This document shows positions 10,108-18,692 of a stretch of 32,619 bases of DNA, one piece after another. Position 1 is the stretch's first letter; every line of letters starts with the position of its first letter. The notes beneath the pieces were generated by a model. The model did not search any database. It saw only the letters and a program-made list of their open reading frames with translations, and was not told where the DNA came from. Location of the stretch: positions 1-32,619 of the forward strand of contig NZ_QFKX01000010.1 of assembly GCF_003130585.1 (NCBI RefSeq). Reading direction: 5' to 3'. Source of the DNA: Brachybacterium endophyticum (GTDB lineage Bacteria > Actinomycetota > Actinomycetes > Actinomycetales > Dermabacteraceae). The position numbers and the translations under genes are program-made.

Positions 10108-10980
10108 TCACGAGGCGTACTCAAGTCCGGCGAGAGCTCCCTCTGGCTCAAGCCCGCGGTCCCAGTAGGCTCTGTGCGCGGTGTCACTCGTGTGCCCCAT
10201 CACCCGCTCGATCAATCGAGGGTCCGTACCGCTGCTGATCAAGCGGTTCTCGACCGTCCGTCGAAGGGTGTGCACCGTCGCCCAGGGCAGGCCCGCACGG
10301 TCCAGAGTTCGCCGCACAGCTGAGGCCATGTTGTCCGGGTCAGGTCGCTTCCCACGCGGAGAGGTGAAGACCAACCAGGACCCTGCCGCCTCCGACTCCT
10401 CAGGACGGCACGCCCGACGCCGGTCAAGGAGCGTTCGAGCGCCTTGCGTCAGGGGGACCACCCGGACCTCCGGGCCAGTCTTCAACCCCGCTCGCCACTG
10501 CAGTCCCTCCCCCTGGATGCGGACCATCTGTCCTGCAAGCGTCAGGGTCTCGTCGGACACGTCGTCCCAACGAATGCTGATGAGCTCACTGATGCGCGCG
10601 CCCGTTTCCAGCGCAAGAAGGAGTGGGTCCGCGATGCCCTCCGACTTTGCCCTGTCGTCCGACGCAAGGAACTCCCGCAGGCCCGTCTCCTGCTCATGAG
10701 TCAGCGCATTGTCGACGAAGCGAGGCGCCCCGTTCGCATAGACCTTGGTGCCGCGAGGTGGTGCCGAAGGCAGAGTGAGCCCAGAAGCCGGGTCGATGTG
10801 GACCAGCCGGAGGGCGAGGGCTCGCGCTGTCGCCTTTCGCCACATCGCGCGGACGTGGCGCGTTGCGGAAGCGCCACCCGCTGCGGCGATGGCCACGAGT
10901 TCGTCGTGCAGGTCACCGGGCGTGAGGTCAGCAATGGGCGTCTTGATGATGTCCGTACGGTAGCGGTGTGTTCGTTCGCC
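10108..10980 (-). pseudogene. Tyrosine recombinase/integrase, 5'-truncated
   Basis: The catalytic domain of a phage-type site-specific recombinase is intact: Arg in ETGARISELISIRW, HTLRR as the HxxR motif, GHTSD as the H/W box, and the nucleophile Tyr in RAYWDRG. A GTG at 10896 would give 262 residues, but the frame stays open upstream with integrase-like sequence (RTDIIKTPIADLTPGDLHDEL) to about 10980 and then runs through unrelated bases to a TAG at 11019-11017 without a start codon. The SAM-like core-binding domain is therefore cut and the original start is missing. The break coincides with the 5' break of the dehydrogenase remnant on the other strand. It is convergent with the FRG gene (62 bp apart). 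A shortened protein from GTG 10896 could still be made but should lack normal DNA binding. Confidence 0.75.
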
Positions 10981-11278
10981 CTCCTTCGGCTCCAGCGGCG
11001 GCCTCGGCGACGACGCCTACGACTCACCGGAGTACGGAGCCGCAAAGGCTGGCGTGCACCGATTCACCACCAGCCTGGCCGCGCGCACCGATGTGCGCGT
11101 CACGGCCGTGGTCCCCGGATGGATTGGGCTCGAGCGCGCCCAACGCGAGTGGGCGGTCTTGACTGCTCGACAGCAAAGAGACAAAGGCCCTCTCATTGCC
11201 CCCACCGACATTGCAACTGAGGTCGTCAGGTTGCTGCGCTTGGGCAAACCAGGCGAGGTCGTGAAGATGTTGCGTTAG
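10979..11278 (+). pseudogene. Short-chain dehydrogenase, C-terminal fragment
   Basis: About 98 residues in frame match the second half of a classical SDR oxidoreductase. The strand/serine region reads SSGGLGDD, the catalytic YxxxK is EYGAAKAGVHRFTTSLA, and VTAVVPGWIGLERAQ is the usual loop after it; the C-terminal helix ends KPGEVVKMLR before the TAG. The Rossmann half with the glycine-rich cofactor site is absent, and in-frame sequence upstream of about 10979 is unrelated and hits a TAG at 10961. The gene therefore begins at the same point where the integrase remnant ends, as expected for a deletion or recombination join. Without its cofactor site it should be non-functional. Confidence 0.75.
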
Positions 11279-11426
11279 GGCGTTCTGGTCACAACGACGA
11301 GAGGAGTCACCCGCCAAGGAAATCCTCGCCATATCTTATTGGGTCCATCAGCCGTCGGGACTAAACCGCAATGCCCTCCGGGGGTCGCACGGATATCTTG
11401 CGCAATCAGACACCGAAACAAGCGGG

Positions 11427-12326
11427 TTATATACCGGCTGCCAGCATTGTCGCAGCCGTACTCATTTCATTGTCATTGCGTGTCGTCAGAGCGTACAGCG
11501 CGTACCCGACCGGAGCGGCCTCCCACAAATGTCGGGCTTGGTCGCGCAAGCCAGGGTAAATGTGGCCGCCAGCACCAGCATAGGCCTCTAGAGCAACCTC
11601 CAACATGCCGTCGCCCGCGGTGCCGTACTGGGTGGCAAAATCCCTGGCCGGATCGTCGACTCGACCGGTGGTCCAATCCAGGACACCTGTAAATCTTCCA
11701 CCCTCAGCCATGAGGATGTGAGCGGGGTAGATTTCTCCATGGGTCATGGTGGTCTTTCTTGGCCAACACGATTTGTCGGCCAACCAGTTCTCCCACGATT
11801 CTCGCATTGCAGGGGCAACGGCGAACTCTTGCTGAACTCTGCTGATATCCGCGCGCCACTCCTCGCGGACTTGATCAGGGGTGCGAGTTTCGACGCCAGC
11901 GGCAGCCGCGCGAGTGGATGTGATCGAGTGCAGTTGGGCCAGGAGCTGTCCCAGGCGGACAGCGTAGTCTGGGCTGGCTGGGTCCATATGCCAGACCGGG
12001 TCTCCCGCTGCGGACAGTGTCAGTCCCGGAGCTCCGGGCAAAGCCGGGTAAGCGATCAGATCGGGGCACCACAATCGCCAATTCGGAACCGCAACATTTA
12101 CGGTCGCCAGAACGGGGGCGACCAAATTGAGGACTCTTGCCTCCTCGGCCATCGCTTCGGCGACGTCACGTCGACGGGGCTGGCGCAACACCCAGCGGAG
12201 ACCCTCAGTGTCTTCGGCGATGACCACGCGGTAGTCGAGGCCAGCGTCGTTGATGGTGGCGGTTTCGCGACGCAGATGTAGGTCATGCGAGCGGGCCAGG
12301 GCTAACGCGTCCTCGATCGTGTTCAT
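11427..12326 (-). CDS. mph: Macrolide 2'-phosphotransferase-like (Mph family) kinase
   Basis: A 299-residue aminoglycoside-phosphotransferase-fold kinase that resembles MphA/MphB along its length. Landmarks are NDAGLDYRVVIAEDTEGLRWVLR (nucleotide-binding lobe, residues 26-48, given here as NDAGLDYRVVIA then EDTEGLRWVLR), LIAYPALPG, a catalytic-loop motif THGEIYPAHIL at 195-205, and the metal site GVLDWTTGRVDDPARD at 214-229. Mph enzymes inactivate macrolides by phosphorylating the desosamine 2'-hydroxyl with GTP. I recall an Mph described from Brachybacterium (Mph(H)), which would suit the host. The catalytic loop has HGE where most family members have HGD (Glu198), so activity should not be assumed. 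No Shine-Dalgarno is obvious before the ATG. No MphR-like repressor is adjacent. Confidence 0.8.
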   Translation of the reverse strand: MNTIEDALALARSHDLHLRRETATINDAGLDYRVVIAEDTEGLRWVLRQPRRRDVAEAMAEEARVLNLVAPVLATVNVAVPNWRLWCPDLIAYPALPGAPGLTLSAAGDPVWHMDPASPDYAVRLGQLLAQLHSITSTRAAAAGVETRTPDQVREEWRADISRVQQEFAVAPAMRESWENWLADKSCWPRKTTMTHGEIYPAHILMAEGGRFTGVLDWTTGRVDDPARDFATQYGTAGDGMLEVALEAYAGAGGHIYPGLRDQARHLWEAAPVGYALYALTTRNDNEMSTAATMLAAGI

Positions 12327-12566
12327 GAGGACATACTGTCACTCTGAGCGTGATAGCACATGGTCTTTATGAAGAGTCTGCGTCGCCCCTCCCCTGCCCC
12401 GTTGGCCGTTGCCGGTCGGGAAGGAACGAGAGTCGAGCTCCGCTGAGTGGATGCGCGGCAGTTGGAGACGGGAACAAGTCTACAAATTTCGTTGTGCTGG
12501 ATTCGCGAGGTTCGCAGCCCGCCGGCGTCTTCCACGAGGAGCAGTAGGCTGAGAGTCTAGGATGGA

Positions 12567-13313
12567 TCAGTTCTCGGAGAGTCGGGCGTAGATCACGGTG
12601 TTGTCGAGGTGGTGCCCGTTCTTGCCGAGGTCGCCGCCGCAGGTAATCAGTCGCAGTTCGGGTCCGTCTGTTCTTCCGTAGACGTCGAGGGTGGGAAATT
12701 CGTCCTTAGGGTAGCGGGCCGAGTCGTAGACCTCAAACGTGGCGAGGCTGCCGTCCTTGCGTTTGACCTCAATATTGTCGCCGGTTTTGAGGCCGCCGAG
12801 TTCAAAGAACACGGAGGGTTCGTTGTGCCAGGTCACGTGACCTTCGATGACTGCTGGGCCGATTTCACCGGGCGTGGGTGAGCCGGCGTACCACGCCGGT
12901 TGATTGGCTCGCTCCCCGCGTGGAGCAAGGAGCCCTCCATCTTCACCGAGGCCGATGGGAAAGAGCTTCTCATCGAGATCGATCGACGGGATCCGCAGTT
13001 CCGTGGGGTCCTCTGCTGCTATCGGCTCCGCACCGCCAGGAGCTCCCTTTTTGCGGCTGGATTGTTGCGTTGGGCTGCTCGCGTCTGTACTTGGAGTTGC
13101 CAACGTTTTTGTGGATTCTGGACGATTTTCGGACGTGGATCCCCCACTGTCAGAGGCGCCCGCGTTGGTGCGGAGTCCTGGTTCAGGGGGCTGTCCGACT
13201 TGGCTAACCAGGGCGAACACGACAAGCGCGGCACCGACGAGAGCGAGAGCCGCCAGGGCGACGACCATCAGCCGACGGCTGCCGCCCTGGCGGGATGATC
13301 CCTGAGGGGTCAC
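12567..13313 (-). CDS. Class F sortase
   Basis: 248 residues from the GTG at 13313, which begins one base after the TGA of the CHRD gene, so the two are probably coupled. The longer open frame overlaps the CHRD gene and is rejected. The protein has a short basic N-terminus, one membrane segment (LMVVALAALALVGAALVVF, about residues 15-34), a Ser/Thr/Pro-rich linker, and a sortase barrel. The catalytic His is in EGHVTWH (near 158), Cys in LITCGGD (near 221) and Arg in YARLSEN at the C-terminus. Sortases are transpeptidases on the outer membrane face; the short class F enzymes are common in actinobacteria and their substrates are poorly known. The upstream CHRD protein is the obvious candidate partner, although it lacks an LPxTG motif. 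Confidence 0.88.
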   Translation of the reverse strand: MTPQGSSRQGGSRRLMVVALAALALVGAALVVFALVSQVGQPPEPGLRTNAGASDSGGSTSENRPESTKTLATPSTDASSPTQQSSRKKGAPGGAEPIAAEDPTELRIPSIDLDEKLFPIGLGEDGGLLAPRGERANQPAWYAGSPTPGEIGPAVIEGHVTWHNEPSVFFELGGLKTGDNIEVKRKDGSLATFEVYDSARYPKDEFPTLDVYGRTDGPELRLITCGGDLGKNGHHLDNTVIYARLSEN

Positions 13314-13314
13314 G

Positions 13315-14082
13315 TCACTTCTTGGCGTGGCGACGGCGCAGCGCAATCGCGCCCGCGCCCGCGGCAGCGAGCAACCCGCCGCCGGCAATCATGGCGCCGC
13401 TGTTCTCGATGCCGGCCGTGGTGCCGTCACCGGTCTCAGCTCCTCCTTCGGGCATGCCAGACATCTGGCTCATCTCAAGGGCACCGCAGGCGGCCGGATC
13501 AGTCGCCTCCGAGGGCAGCGATTCGTCCAGATCGGACTTCACCTTGCCGTCGTACTCCCCGCTGCCATTGTGATCGACACCGTGGACAACAACCACGCCA
13601 TCGCCGGCGGCGAGGTCTGCCGCCACGTCATCACTGACCTTGAAAGACCGCTCGTACGAGCTGTTCCCCGTGGGGAAGCGGTCGACAGCGAGGCCGCTAT
13701 CGGGACTGGTGTCTCCCTCTGTGGTGAGGGAGGAGGCGATCATGCCGTAGTCATCCATGGCGTCGGAGACTTGGATGGCGCCGTTCTCACCGCTGCCCTC
13801 CATGTTCGGATCAGGACACTCGTTTTTGCCCCCGACGTGAATGTGCTGAGCATGGGGGGACTCGTCCAGCAGACCAGACGTATTCATCTTCACGGTGACG
13901 TCGTTTCCATTCACTGTGACCCACGCGGTGCCAGACGCGCCCGAGTCGTTTAGTTCCGTCAGGTTGGCCTCAAGCGTCGTGCTGTCAGAGCCTTCGGCCA
14001 CTGCAGCACCGGAGGTACCGAACAGTCCGAGCGCGGCCGTGGCCGCGAACAGGGGGAGAATTCGCTTCGTTGTCGTGCGCAT
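13315..14082 (-). CDS. Secreted CHRD-domain surface protein
   Basis: A 255-residue exported protein. It has a typical signal peptide (basic MRTTTKR, hydrophobic core to about residue 25, AVA cleavage region). A CHRD-like beta domain follows: LEANLTELNDSGASGTAWVT, then HAQHIHVGG, and VVVVHGVDHNG, the His-rich strands typical of the family. A Gly/Ala-rich membrane segment near 227-247 and a basic tail RRRHAKK give the layout of a wall-sorted or membrane-anchored protein, but no LPxTG-type motif precedes the segment; the nearest is MPEGGAETG. GAAGGAG five bases before the ATG is a strong Shine-Dalgarno. It precedes the class F sortase with a one-base gap. Function of CHRD proteins is not defined biochemically. 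Confidence 0.85.
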   Translation of the reverse strand: MRTTTKRILPLFAATAALGLFGTSGAAVAEGSDSTTLEANLTELNDSGASGTAWVTVNGNDVTVKMNTSGLLDESPHAQHIHVGGKNECPDPNMEGSGENGAIQVSDAMDDYGMIASSLTTEGDTSPDSGLAVDRFPTGNSSYERSFKVSDDVAADLAAGDGVVVVHGVDHNGSGEYDGKVKSDLDESLPSEATDPAACGALEMSQMSGMPEGGAETGDGTTAGIENSGAMIAGGGLLAAAGAGAIALRRRHAKK

Positions 14083-14182
14083 CGTGACTCCTTCGTCGGA
14101 ACACCGGACGACCGTGCAGTCGTCGGGGACGGTGTCGCGTCGTGGTTCGGAACCGCAACTCTGCTAGATGGTGTGATCTGTC

Positions 14183-14200
14183 GCACACTTGGGTGTGTGC
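14183..14200. promoter_or_regulatory. Inverted repeat upstream of the CHRD-sortase pair
   Basis: GCACAC and GTGTGC flank a six-base spacer about 100 bases before the CHRD gene start, in the promoter region of the CHRD-sortase unit. It may be an operator. No T-run makes a terminator unlikely. Confidence 0.3.
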
Positions 14201-14292
14201 CGTGGAACGGGATAGGAGGGCCGCGCAAGTCTCCGCCACTAGGTGCGGTGCCCCTCCCCCTACCGGCCACCCGAGTACACGCCAAATGATCT

Positions 14293-15444
14293 TCAGCGGA
14301 CAGTTGGCACTGTGATCCGCGCGCCCTCGTTCATCGCGGACTCGTGCGCACAGATTCCCGGGAGGGTCCACTCGGCGGCGCGCACGCTGTCGATCCGGGA
14401 TCGTCGTCCTTCGGTGATTGCATCCAAGAATTCGTCGACCAGGTACGGGTGTGATCCGCCGTGTCCAGCGCCGACTCTCACCGGATCGCTCATGCCGGGA
14501 AGCTGGACCACGGTCTCGTGGACGAATGGGCGAAGCTCCGCAGTGAGGGACTCCAGGTAATCGGGTGGCTCGACGACTTTGACCGCCGTCCGGTTCCCGC
14601 GTCCACCTTCGGCGGGACCGCTCATCGTGTGCACGAGCATCGGACCCTCTTGGTCGGTGGGCCACTCCAGCCCCATCCTGCTGCCGTAGAGCCAGAAGCC
14701 TTCGATGTATTCACGTGCCGTGCGGAAGAAGGACATCTGAACCTCGGCGATGACATCGCTGCCCCTGAGGCGGAAGGCACCGATCTCCGTCGGGAACGGG
14801 TTGTCAAAGCCGCCGGCAGTGCGGGTTGCCTCGTCGAGGTGTCCCGACCCGTGAGCCGTGACGCTCTCGACGCTGGTGCCGAGAAGGTCCAGCGCCGGGG
14901 ACAGGGCGTGCGTGGCATAGTGCATCGGGGGAAACCCCTGCCAGTAGCTAGGAAATCCGTCGAGGTTCTGAATATGCGCCCCGCGATAGAAGGTCAGGTC
15001 CCCGAGGGCTTCCTCGCGGTGAAGGGCAGACGCCCAGCGGTACTCGCGCCCGTAAACCGAGGTCTCCATCATCATGTAGCGCTTGCCCGTGCGCCGCTCG
15101 ACCTCGATCAGGCGCTCGAGATCCTCCCGCGTGGTCGCGGCGGGCACCGCGCAGGCACAATGCTTGCCAGCCTCCAGAACTTGGATGGCGAAATCGGCAT
15201 GGAATGGCACTGGGGCGAGGATGTGGACGGCGTCGATGCGGTCATCCCGAAGCGCTTCATCGATGCCGCGATACCCGCTGCCCACGCCGAACTTGGCGGC
15301 GACCTCCGCTCGTCTCGCGTCATCGGGCTCCACGAGGACGACGTGTGAGACGTACGGGTGGCTGAGGTAGATCGGGACGAACTCCTGCCCGAATCCGAGC
15401 CCGAGCACCGCGATGCGCAACCCTGTGTCGGCAGGAGTGTTCAT
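14293..15444 (-). CDS. Gfo/Idh/MocA family oxidoreductase
   Basis: 383 residues from the ATG at 15444, which overlaps the TGA of the EthD-like gene as ATGA. The NAD(P)-binding motif reads IAVLGLGFGQEF, followed by HILAPVPFHADFAIQVLEAG and KHCACAVPAATTREDLERL, the standard Gfo/Idh/MocA core in which a Lys of the EKP-like segment assists catalysis; here that segment reads CAVPAA, with no EKP lysine. The C-terminal alpha/beta domain carries the substrate site. Family members oxidise or isomerise sugars, inositols and sugar acids. It is the last gene of the minus-strand operon that starts at 20874. The missing EKP Lys and the operon context suggest a specialised reaction rather than a plain inositol or glucose dehydrogenase. 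The longer upstream frame (to 15645) overlaps the EthD gene and is rejected. Confidence 0.88.
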   Translation of the reverse strand: MNTPADTGLRIAVLGLGFGQEFVPIYLSHPYVSHVVLVEPDDARRAEVAAKFGVGSGYRGIDEALRDDRIDAVHILAPVPFHADFAIQVLEAGKHCACAVPAATTREDLERLIEVERRTGKRYMMMETSVYGREYRWASALHREEALGDLTFYRGAHIQNLDGFPSYWQGFPPMHYATHALSPALDLLGTSVESVTAHGSGHLDEATRTAGGFDNPFPTEIGAFRLRGSDVIAEVQMSFFRTAREYIEGFWLYGSRMGLEWPTDQEGPMLVHTMSGPAEGGRGNRTAVKVVEPPDYLESLTAELRPFVHETVVQLPGMSDPVRVGAGHGGSHPYLVDEFLDAITEGRRSRIDSVRAAEWTLPGICAHESAMNEGARITVPTVR

Positions 15445-15755
15445 GACGGATCGACCTCCTGCTCTTCTCCTCTGAGGAACTGGACGGGCTGGGTCGCGAA
15501 TGTTGCGACATCCGCGCGGGCGGCGGCGCCCTCTGGTGAGGCGAGCATTCTGTTCATGGCGTCTTGGTCCTCGGTACAAAGGTCTGCGACGAGGATCCAC
15601 GGCGAGGGATCTCTGGGATCGTCGTCGAGCCAGTGCAGTCTCCACCGGCGAAGCCCCTTCATCTTCTTTGCCAGGGGGATATGGTGCTCGAGGTAGTGGT
15701 GCCGGAACGCTATGGGGTCCGGAGGCATCGGGTAGAGAATTGTCATTCGGTACAT
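15441..15755 (-). CDS. EthD-like ferredoxin-fold protein
   Basis: A 104-residue protein with the EthD/dimeric alpha-beta barrel pattern: an opening strand MYRMTILYPMPPDP, then FRHHYLEHHIPLAKKM with the conserved HH and P, RRWRLHW, and a closing region rich in ATFATQPVQF. EthD itself is needed for ETBE degradation in Rhodococcus, but most relatives are small dimers with no assigned reaction. AGGAG nine bases before the ATG at 15755 fixes the start; a longer frame to 15953 overlaps the next gene and is rejected. It sits four bases after the PEP-hydrolase-family gene and overlaps the oxidoreductase by ATGA. An isomerase or lactone-handling role in the pathway is possible but is inference. Confidence 0.8.
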   Translation of the reverse strand: MYRMTILYPMPPDPIAFRHHYLEHHIPLAKKMKGLRRWRLHWLDDDPRDPSPWILVADLCTEDQDAMNRMLASPEGAAARADVATFATQPVQFLRGEEQEVDPS

Positions 15756-15759
15756 CGGT

Positions 15760-16623
15760 TCAGCTCCTGGTATTCGGATCGGATTTCTCCGTACCCACCG
15801 GAAGCGGAATGCGGACGAATCGGCGCATGTGTTCGACCATGGAGTGCTCCGTGGGGAGGCGTTCCATGCTTGAGGCACCGAGGAAGCCATCGATACCGGG
15901 AACATCGTGCAGGATCTCTTCAGCCTCCTCCGGTCCGTGGATGGGGCCGCCATGGCAGATCACGAGCGGGTCTGCGCGTTCGTCACGGGACGCTTGGGCG
16001 ATGTCGGTAATGGCTGCCTTGCAATCGTCCAGGCTCCGGGCCGTCTGAGCCCCGATCATCCCTGCTGTCGTCAGCCCCATGTGCGCCACGAGTACGTCCG
16101 CGCCGGCCTGGGTCATGGTGCGGGCCTCTTGGGGGTTGGAGACGTAGGTCGCGGTGAACAGGTCGAGCTCACGAGCCGCCGCGATCATCGAGGCTTCCTT
16201 GTAAAAACCCAATCCGGTCTCCTCCAGGTTCGCGCGGATCATTCCGTCGAACAGACAGACCGTCGGGTAGTTCTGCACCCCGGAGAATCCCACGTCCTTG
16301 ATCTCACGAAGGAAGCGGGGCATGGTTCGGAAGGGGTCGGTCCCGCAGACGCCTGCGACCACAGGGATCGTCTCGACCACTGGCAGGATCTCGGCCCCCA
16401 TGTCCATCATGATCTGGTTGGCGTCCCCGTAGGGCATCAGGCCCGCCATCGAGCTCCGTCCTGCCATGCGGAACTTGCCCGAGTTGTAGACGACGATGAA
16501 ATCAAGACCCGCCGCCTCGGCACACTTGGCGCTGAGCCCGATTCCTGCGCCACCGCCGATGATGGGGCGCCCTGATGCGACTTTGGCGCGCAGCTGATCG
16601 ATGATGTCGGTCCGTGTACTCAC
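15760..16623 (-). CDS. Phosphoenolpyruvate hydrolase family TIM-barrel protein
   Basis: 287 residues from the GTG at 16623, supported by AAAGG seven bases upstream and a ten-base gap after the Tm-1-like gene. The sequence is that of the PEP-hydrolase (PF09370-type) family: IIGGGAGIGLSAKCAEAAG at the N-terminus, then FIVVYNSGKFRMAGRSSMAG and LMPYGDANQIM, later VQNYPTVCLFDG, VLVAHMGLTTAGMIG and CHGGPIHGPEEAEEIL. This domain forms the second half of tomato Tm-1, whose first half is the domain encoded by the next gene upstream; in bacteria the two are usually adjacent single-domain genes. The reaction is not firmly established; a retro-aldol or hydrolase step on a sugar-acid derivative would fit a TIM barrel in this operon. 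Confidence 0.88.
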   Translation of the reverse strand: MSTRTDIIDQLRAKVASGRPIIGGGAGIGLSAKCAEAAGLDFIVVYNSGKFRMAGRSSMAGLMPYGDANQIMMDMGAEILPVVETIPVVAGVCGTDPFRTMPRFLREIKDVGFSGVQNYPTVCLFDGMIRANLEETGLGFYKEASMIAAARELDLFTATYVSNPQEARTMTQAGADVLVAHMGLTTAGMIGAQTARSLDDCKAAITDIAQASRDERADPLVICHGGPIHGPEEAEEILHDVPGIDGFLGASSMERLPTEHSMVEHMRRFVRIPLPVGTEKSDPNTRS

Positions 16624-16633
16624 AGATTGCCTT

Positions 16634-17854
16634 TCATTGTGCGGTGACGTCTGCGAACGACGTGGCGAGGAGCTCCGCGAATCGGGAGTCCTCGATAGTG
16701 AGGTCGTGGACATGAAGGCGTGTCGGCTCTCCTAGCTCGGCGCGCAGAGTGTCGATGAAAGCGGCATCGGCCGCGGGATCGTGGAAAGGCCCGCCTGGAC
16801 CGGAGATTTGGGAGAGCCCTCGGGCTGGGACCTCTATCGAGACTGCGCCCTGCGAGGCATTGGCGTGGTCGGCCATTGTCCGTGCGAGCTCCTCGTTCTC
16901 GGTCGGGCTGGTGCGCATGAGTGTGACGTTCGGATTGTGTGCCATGAACTGCCGGCCGATCAGATGTTCCGGGACCGTGTTTATCGGGCCGAAGTTCACG
17001 ACATCGAGCGCGCCCGGGCTCATCACCTGGCCGATCCCGCGCCGGCCTGCCGCAGTGAGCCGATCAGCGCCCGCGGAGCAGACGCCGCCGACGAGCTCGT
17101 CCGCGAGCTCGGTGGTGGTGACATCGATGATCGCGTCGATAGCCCCGTCGCCGATCATCGCCTCCATGCCGGCACCACCGACACCGGTCGCGTGGAAGAC
17201 CAGTGCCTCCCAGCCCTCGGCCTCCACATGTGCCCGCACGGCGGATACGCAGCGCGTGGTGATGCCAAACATCGTTAGCGCGACCCGGCGTCTGTGGGCA
17301 TGGTTAGTGGCGACGGGCGCTCCGTTGACCATGCCCGCTATGGCGTCAACGGCCCGAGCGAGCATTCCGCTCGAAACTGTGTTGAGTCCTTCTATATCGA
17401 CAACTGGGTACATCATCGTGAGATCCCGCGCGGCGACGTACGGGCGGGTGTCACCTGCCGCGATGGTGCTCACCAACATTTTCGGGAGCCCGATAGGAAG
17501 GCTCTCGACGAGCCGCGCCATTACATATCCGGCGTTGGAGCCGCCGACCATCAGCACGCCCGCGACGCGCTCGGTCCGGACGAGGTCTGCGACGAGTTGA
17601 CTGGCACCGTCCGCCATCGCCTGGACCGCCATATTGCGATCGCGAGAGGAGGCCAGTTCCGCGATCGTCGCTCCTGCGGTGCGGGCAACGCTCTCCCGCG
17701 AAACGTCAGGTACGATCCCGGGTTTTCCGAGCACCCCGACGTCGATCAGGAGAGGGCGGACTCCGGTTGCTTTGAACCGCGCCCGCATCGCGCCGTATTC
17801 GGCGGCCTTGGTGTCGAGTGACCCCACAAGGGCAACGACGGGTCTCGGCGTCAT
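16634..17854 (-). CDS. Tm-1-like ATP-binding domain protein (UPF0261)
   Basis: A 406-residue protein of the UPF0261/Tm-1-like family. The start VVALVGSLDTKAAEYGAMR, then LLIDVGVLGKP, VLMVGGSNAGYVMAR, KMLVSTIAAGDTRPYV and FHATGVGGAGMEAM are the conserved blocks. In tomato the equivalent domain binds the tobamovirus replication protein with the help of nucleotide; the bacterial role is metabolic and unknown. GAGGA before the ATG at 17854 and a seven-base gap after the permease gene support the start and operon membership. It precedes its usual partner, the PEP-hydrolase-family gene. Together they are likely to act on the compound imported by the ABC transporter of this operon; that is inference from neighbourhood. 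Confidence 0.9.
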   Translation of the reverse strand: MTPRPVVALVGSLDTKAAEYGAMRARFKATGVRPLLIDVGVLGKPGIVPDVSRESVARTAGATIAELASSRDRNMAVQAMADGASQLVADLVRTERVAGVLMVGGSNAGYVMARLVESLPIGLPKMLVSTIAAGDTRPYVAARDLTMMYPVVDIEGLNTVSSGMLARAVDAIAGMVNGAPVATNHAHRRRVALTMFGITTRCVSAVRAHVEAEGWEALVFHATGVGGAGMEAMIGDGAIDAIIDVTTTELADELVGGVCSAGADRLTAAGRRGIGQVMSPGALDVVNFGPINTVPEHLIGRQFMAHNPNVTLMRTSPTENEELARTMADHANASQGAVSIEVPARGLSQISGPGGPFHDPAADAAFIDTLRAELGEPTRLHVHDLTIEDSRFAELLATSFADVTAQ

Positions 17855-17861
17855 GTCGTCC

Positions 17862-18692
17862 TCATTTCACGGCGCCTAGAGAGAGTCCGTTGACCAGTCG
17901 CCGCTGCGCGAAGAGAAAAACAATTAGCAACGGTAGAGCGGTGAGGACCGCGAGCGCCATCAACGTGTTCCAGTTCGCGGAATATTGGGAGTTCTGCTGG
18001 GCGAGGAGCCCGCTCACTGGCAGGACAGTGCCTTCGGGCAGGAAGTTTATCGCATACACGAACTCTCCCCACGCCGTAATGAAGATGATCGCGCCCACGG
18101 TGAAGATGCCGTTGGCCAGCATGGGGATCGTCAATCGGAAGAATGTCTGCACCGAGCTCGCCCCGTCGATGCGTGCCGCCTCGTACAACACGTTCGGGAT
18201 AGCGAGGACGAAGGGACGCAGGACGATGATCGCGTAGGGCAGCAGTAGAGCGAGGTCGGCAAGGATCAGCCCGGGAAGCGTCCCGATGACGTGCCAGTTG
18301 GCGAGGACGCTGAACAAAGGAATCACGGTCATCGGCTGTGGCACCATCTGAAGTATCAGGAGGAGTGCCAATCCGATGGTCGCCACCCGGTTCCACAGCG
18401 GATGCGCGTGTCGGGAGAGCGCATAGGCTGCGGGGACACCGATCGCGAGGACCAGAGCGGTCACGCTGATCGTGATCTGCAACGATGTGAGGATCGCGCC
18501 GAACCCATCGTTGATGACCGCTCGGAAGGTCTCGAGGGTGGGACGAAAGAAGATCGAGTTCGGGTTCTTAAGGACCGCGTTGTTCGTTTTGAACGCTGTC
18601 AGGATGACCCAGACGAGCGGGAGGAGGTAGGCGAGACCGAGGGTGGCAGCAAGGACGGTGAATACGCGCTTCAGCGGCCGAGGGGTGATCAT
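17862..18692 (-). CDS. Carbohydrate ABC transporter permease, MalG type
   Basis: A 276-residue inner-membrane permease with six predicted membrane segments. The first is LGLAYLLPLVWVILTAFK, and the EAA loop that docks the ATPase reads EAARIDGASSVQTFFRLTIP near residues 177-196. The C-terminal end LAQRRLVNGLSLGAVK-like pattern (FAQRRLVNGLSLGAVK) is typical of MalG/UgpE-type subunits. The ATG at 18692 overlaps the stop of the upstream permease as ATGA. A longer frame up to 19337 only reads over the neighbour in another frame. No ATP-binding subunit gene is present in the operon, so a shared MsiK-type ATPase encoded elsewhere is expected. Confidence 0.93.
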   Translation of the reverse strand: MITPRPLKRVFTVLAATLGLAYLLPLVWVILTAFKTNNAVLKNPNSIFFRPTLETFRAVINDGFGAILTSLQITISVTALVLAIGVPAAYALSRHAHPLWNRVATIGLALLLILQMVPQPMTVIPLFSVLANWHVIGTLPGLILADLALLLPYAIIVLRPFVLAIPNVLYEAARIDGASSVQTFFRLTIPMLANGIFTVGAIIFITAWGEFVYAINFLPEGTVLPVSGLLAQQNSQYSANWNTLMALAVLTALPLLIVFLFAQRRLVNGLSLGAVK

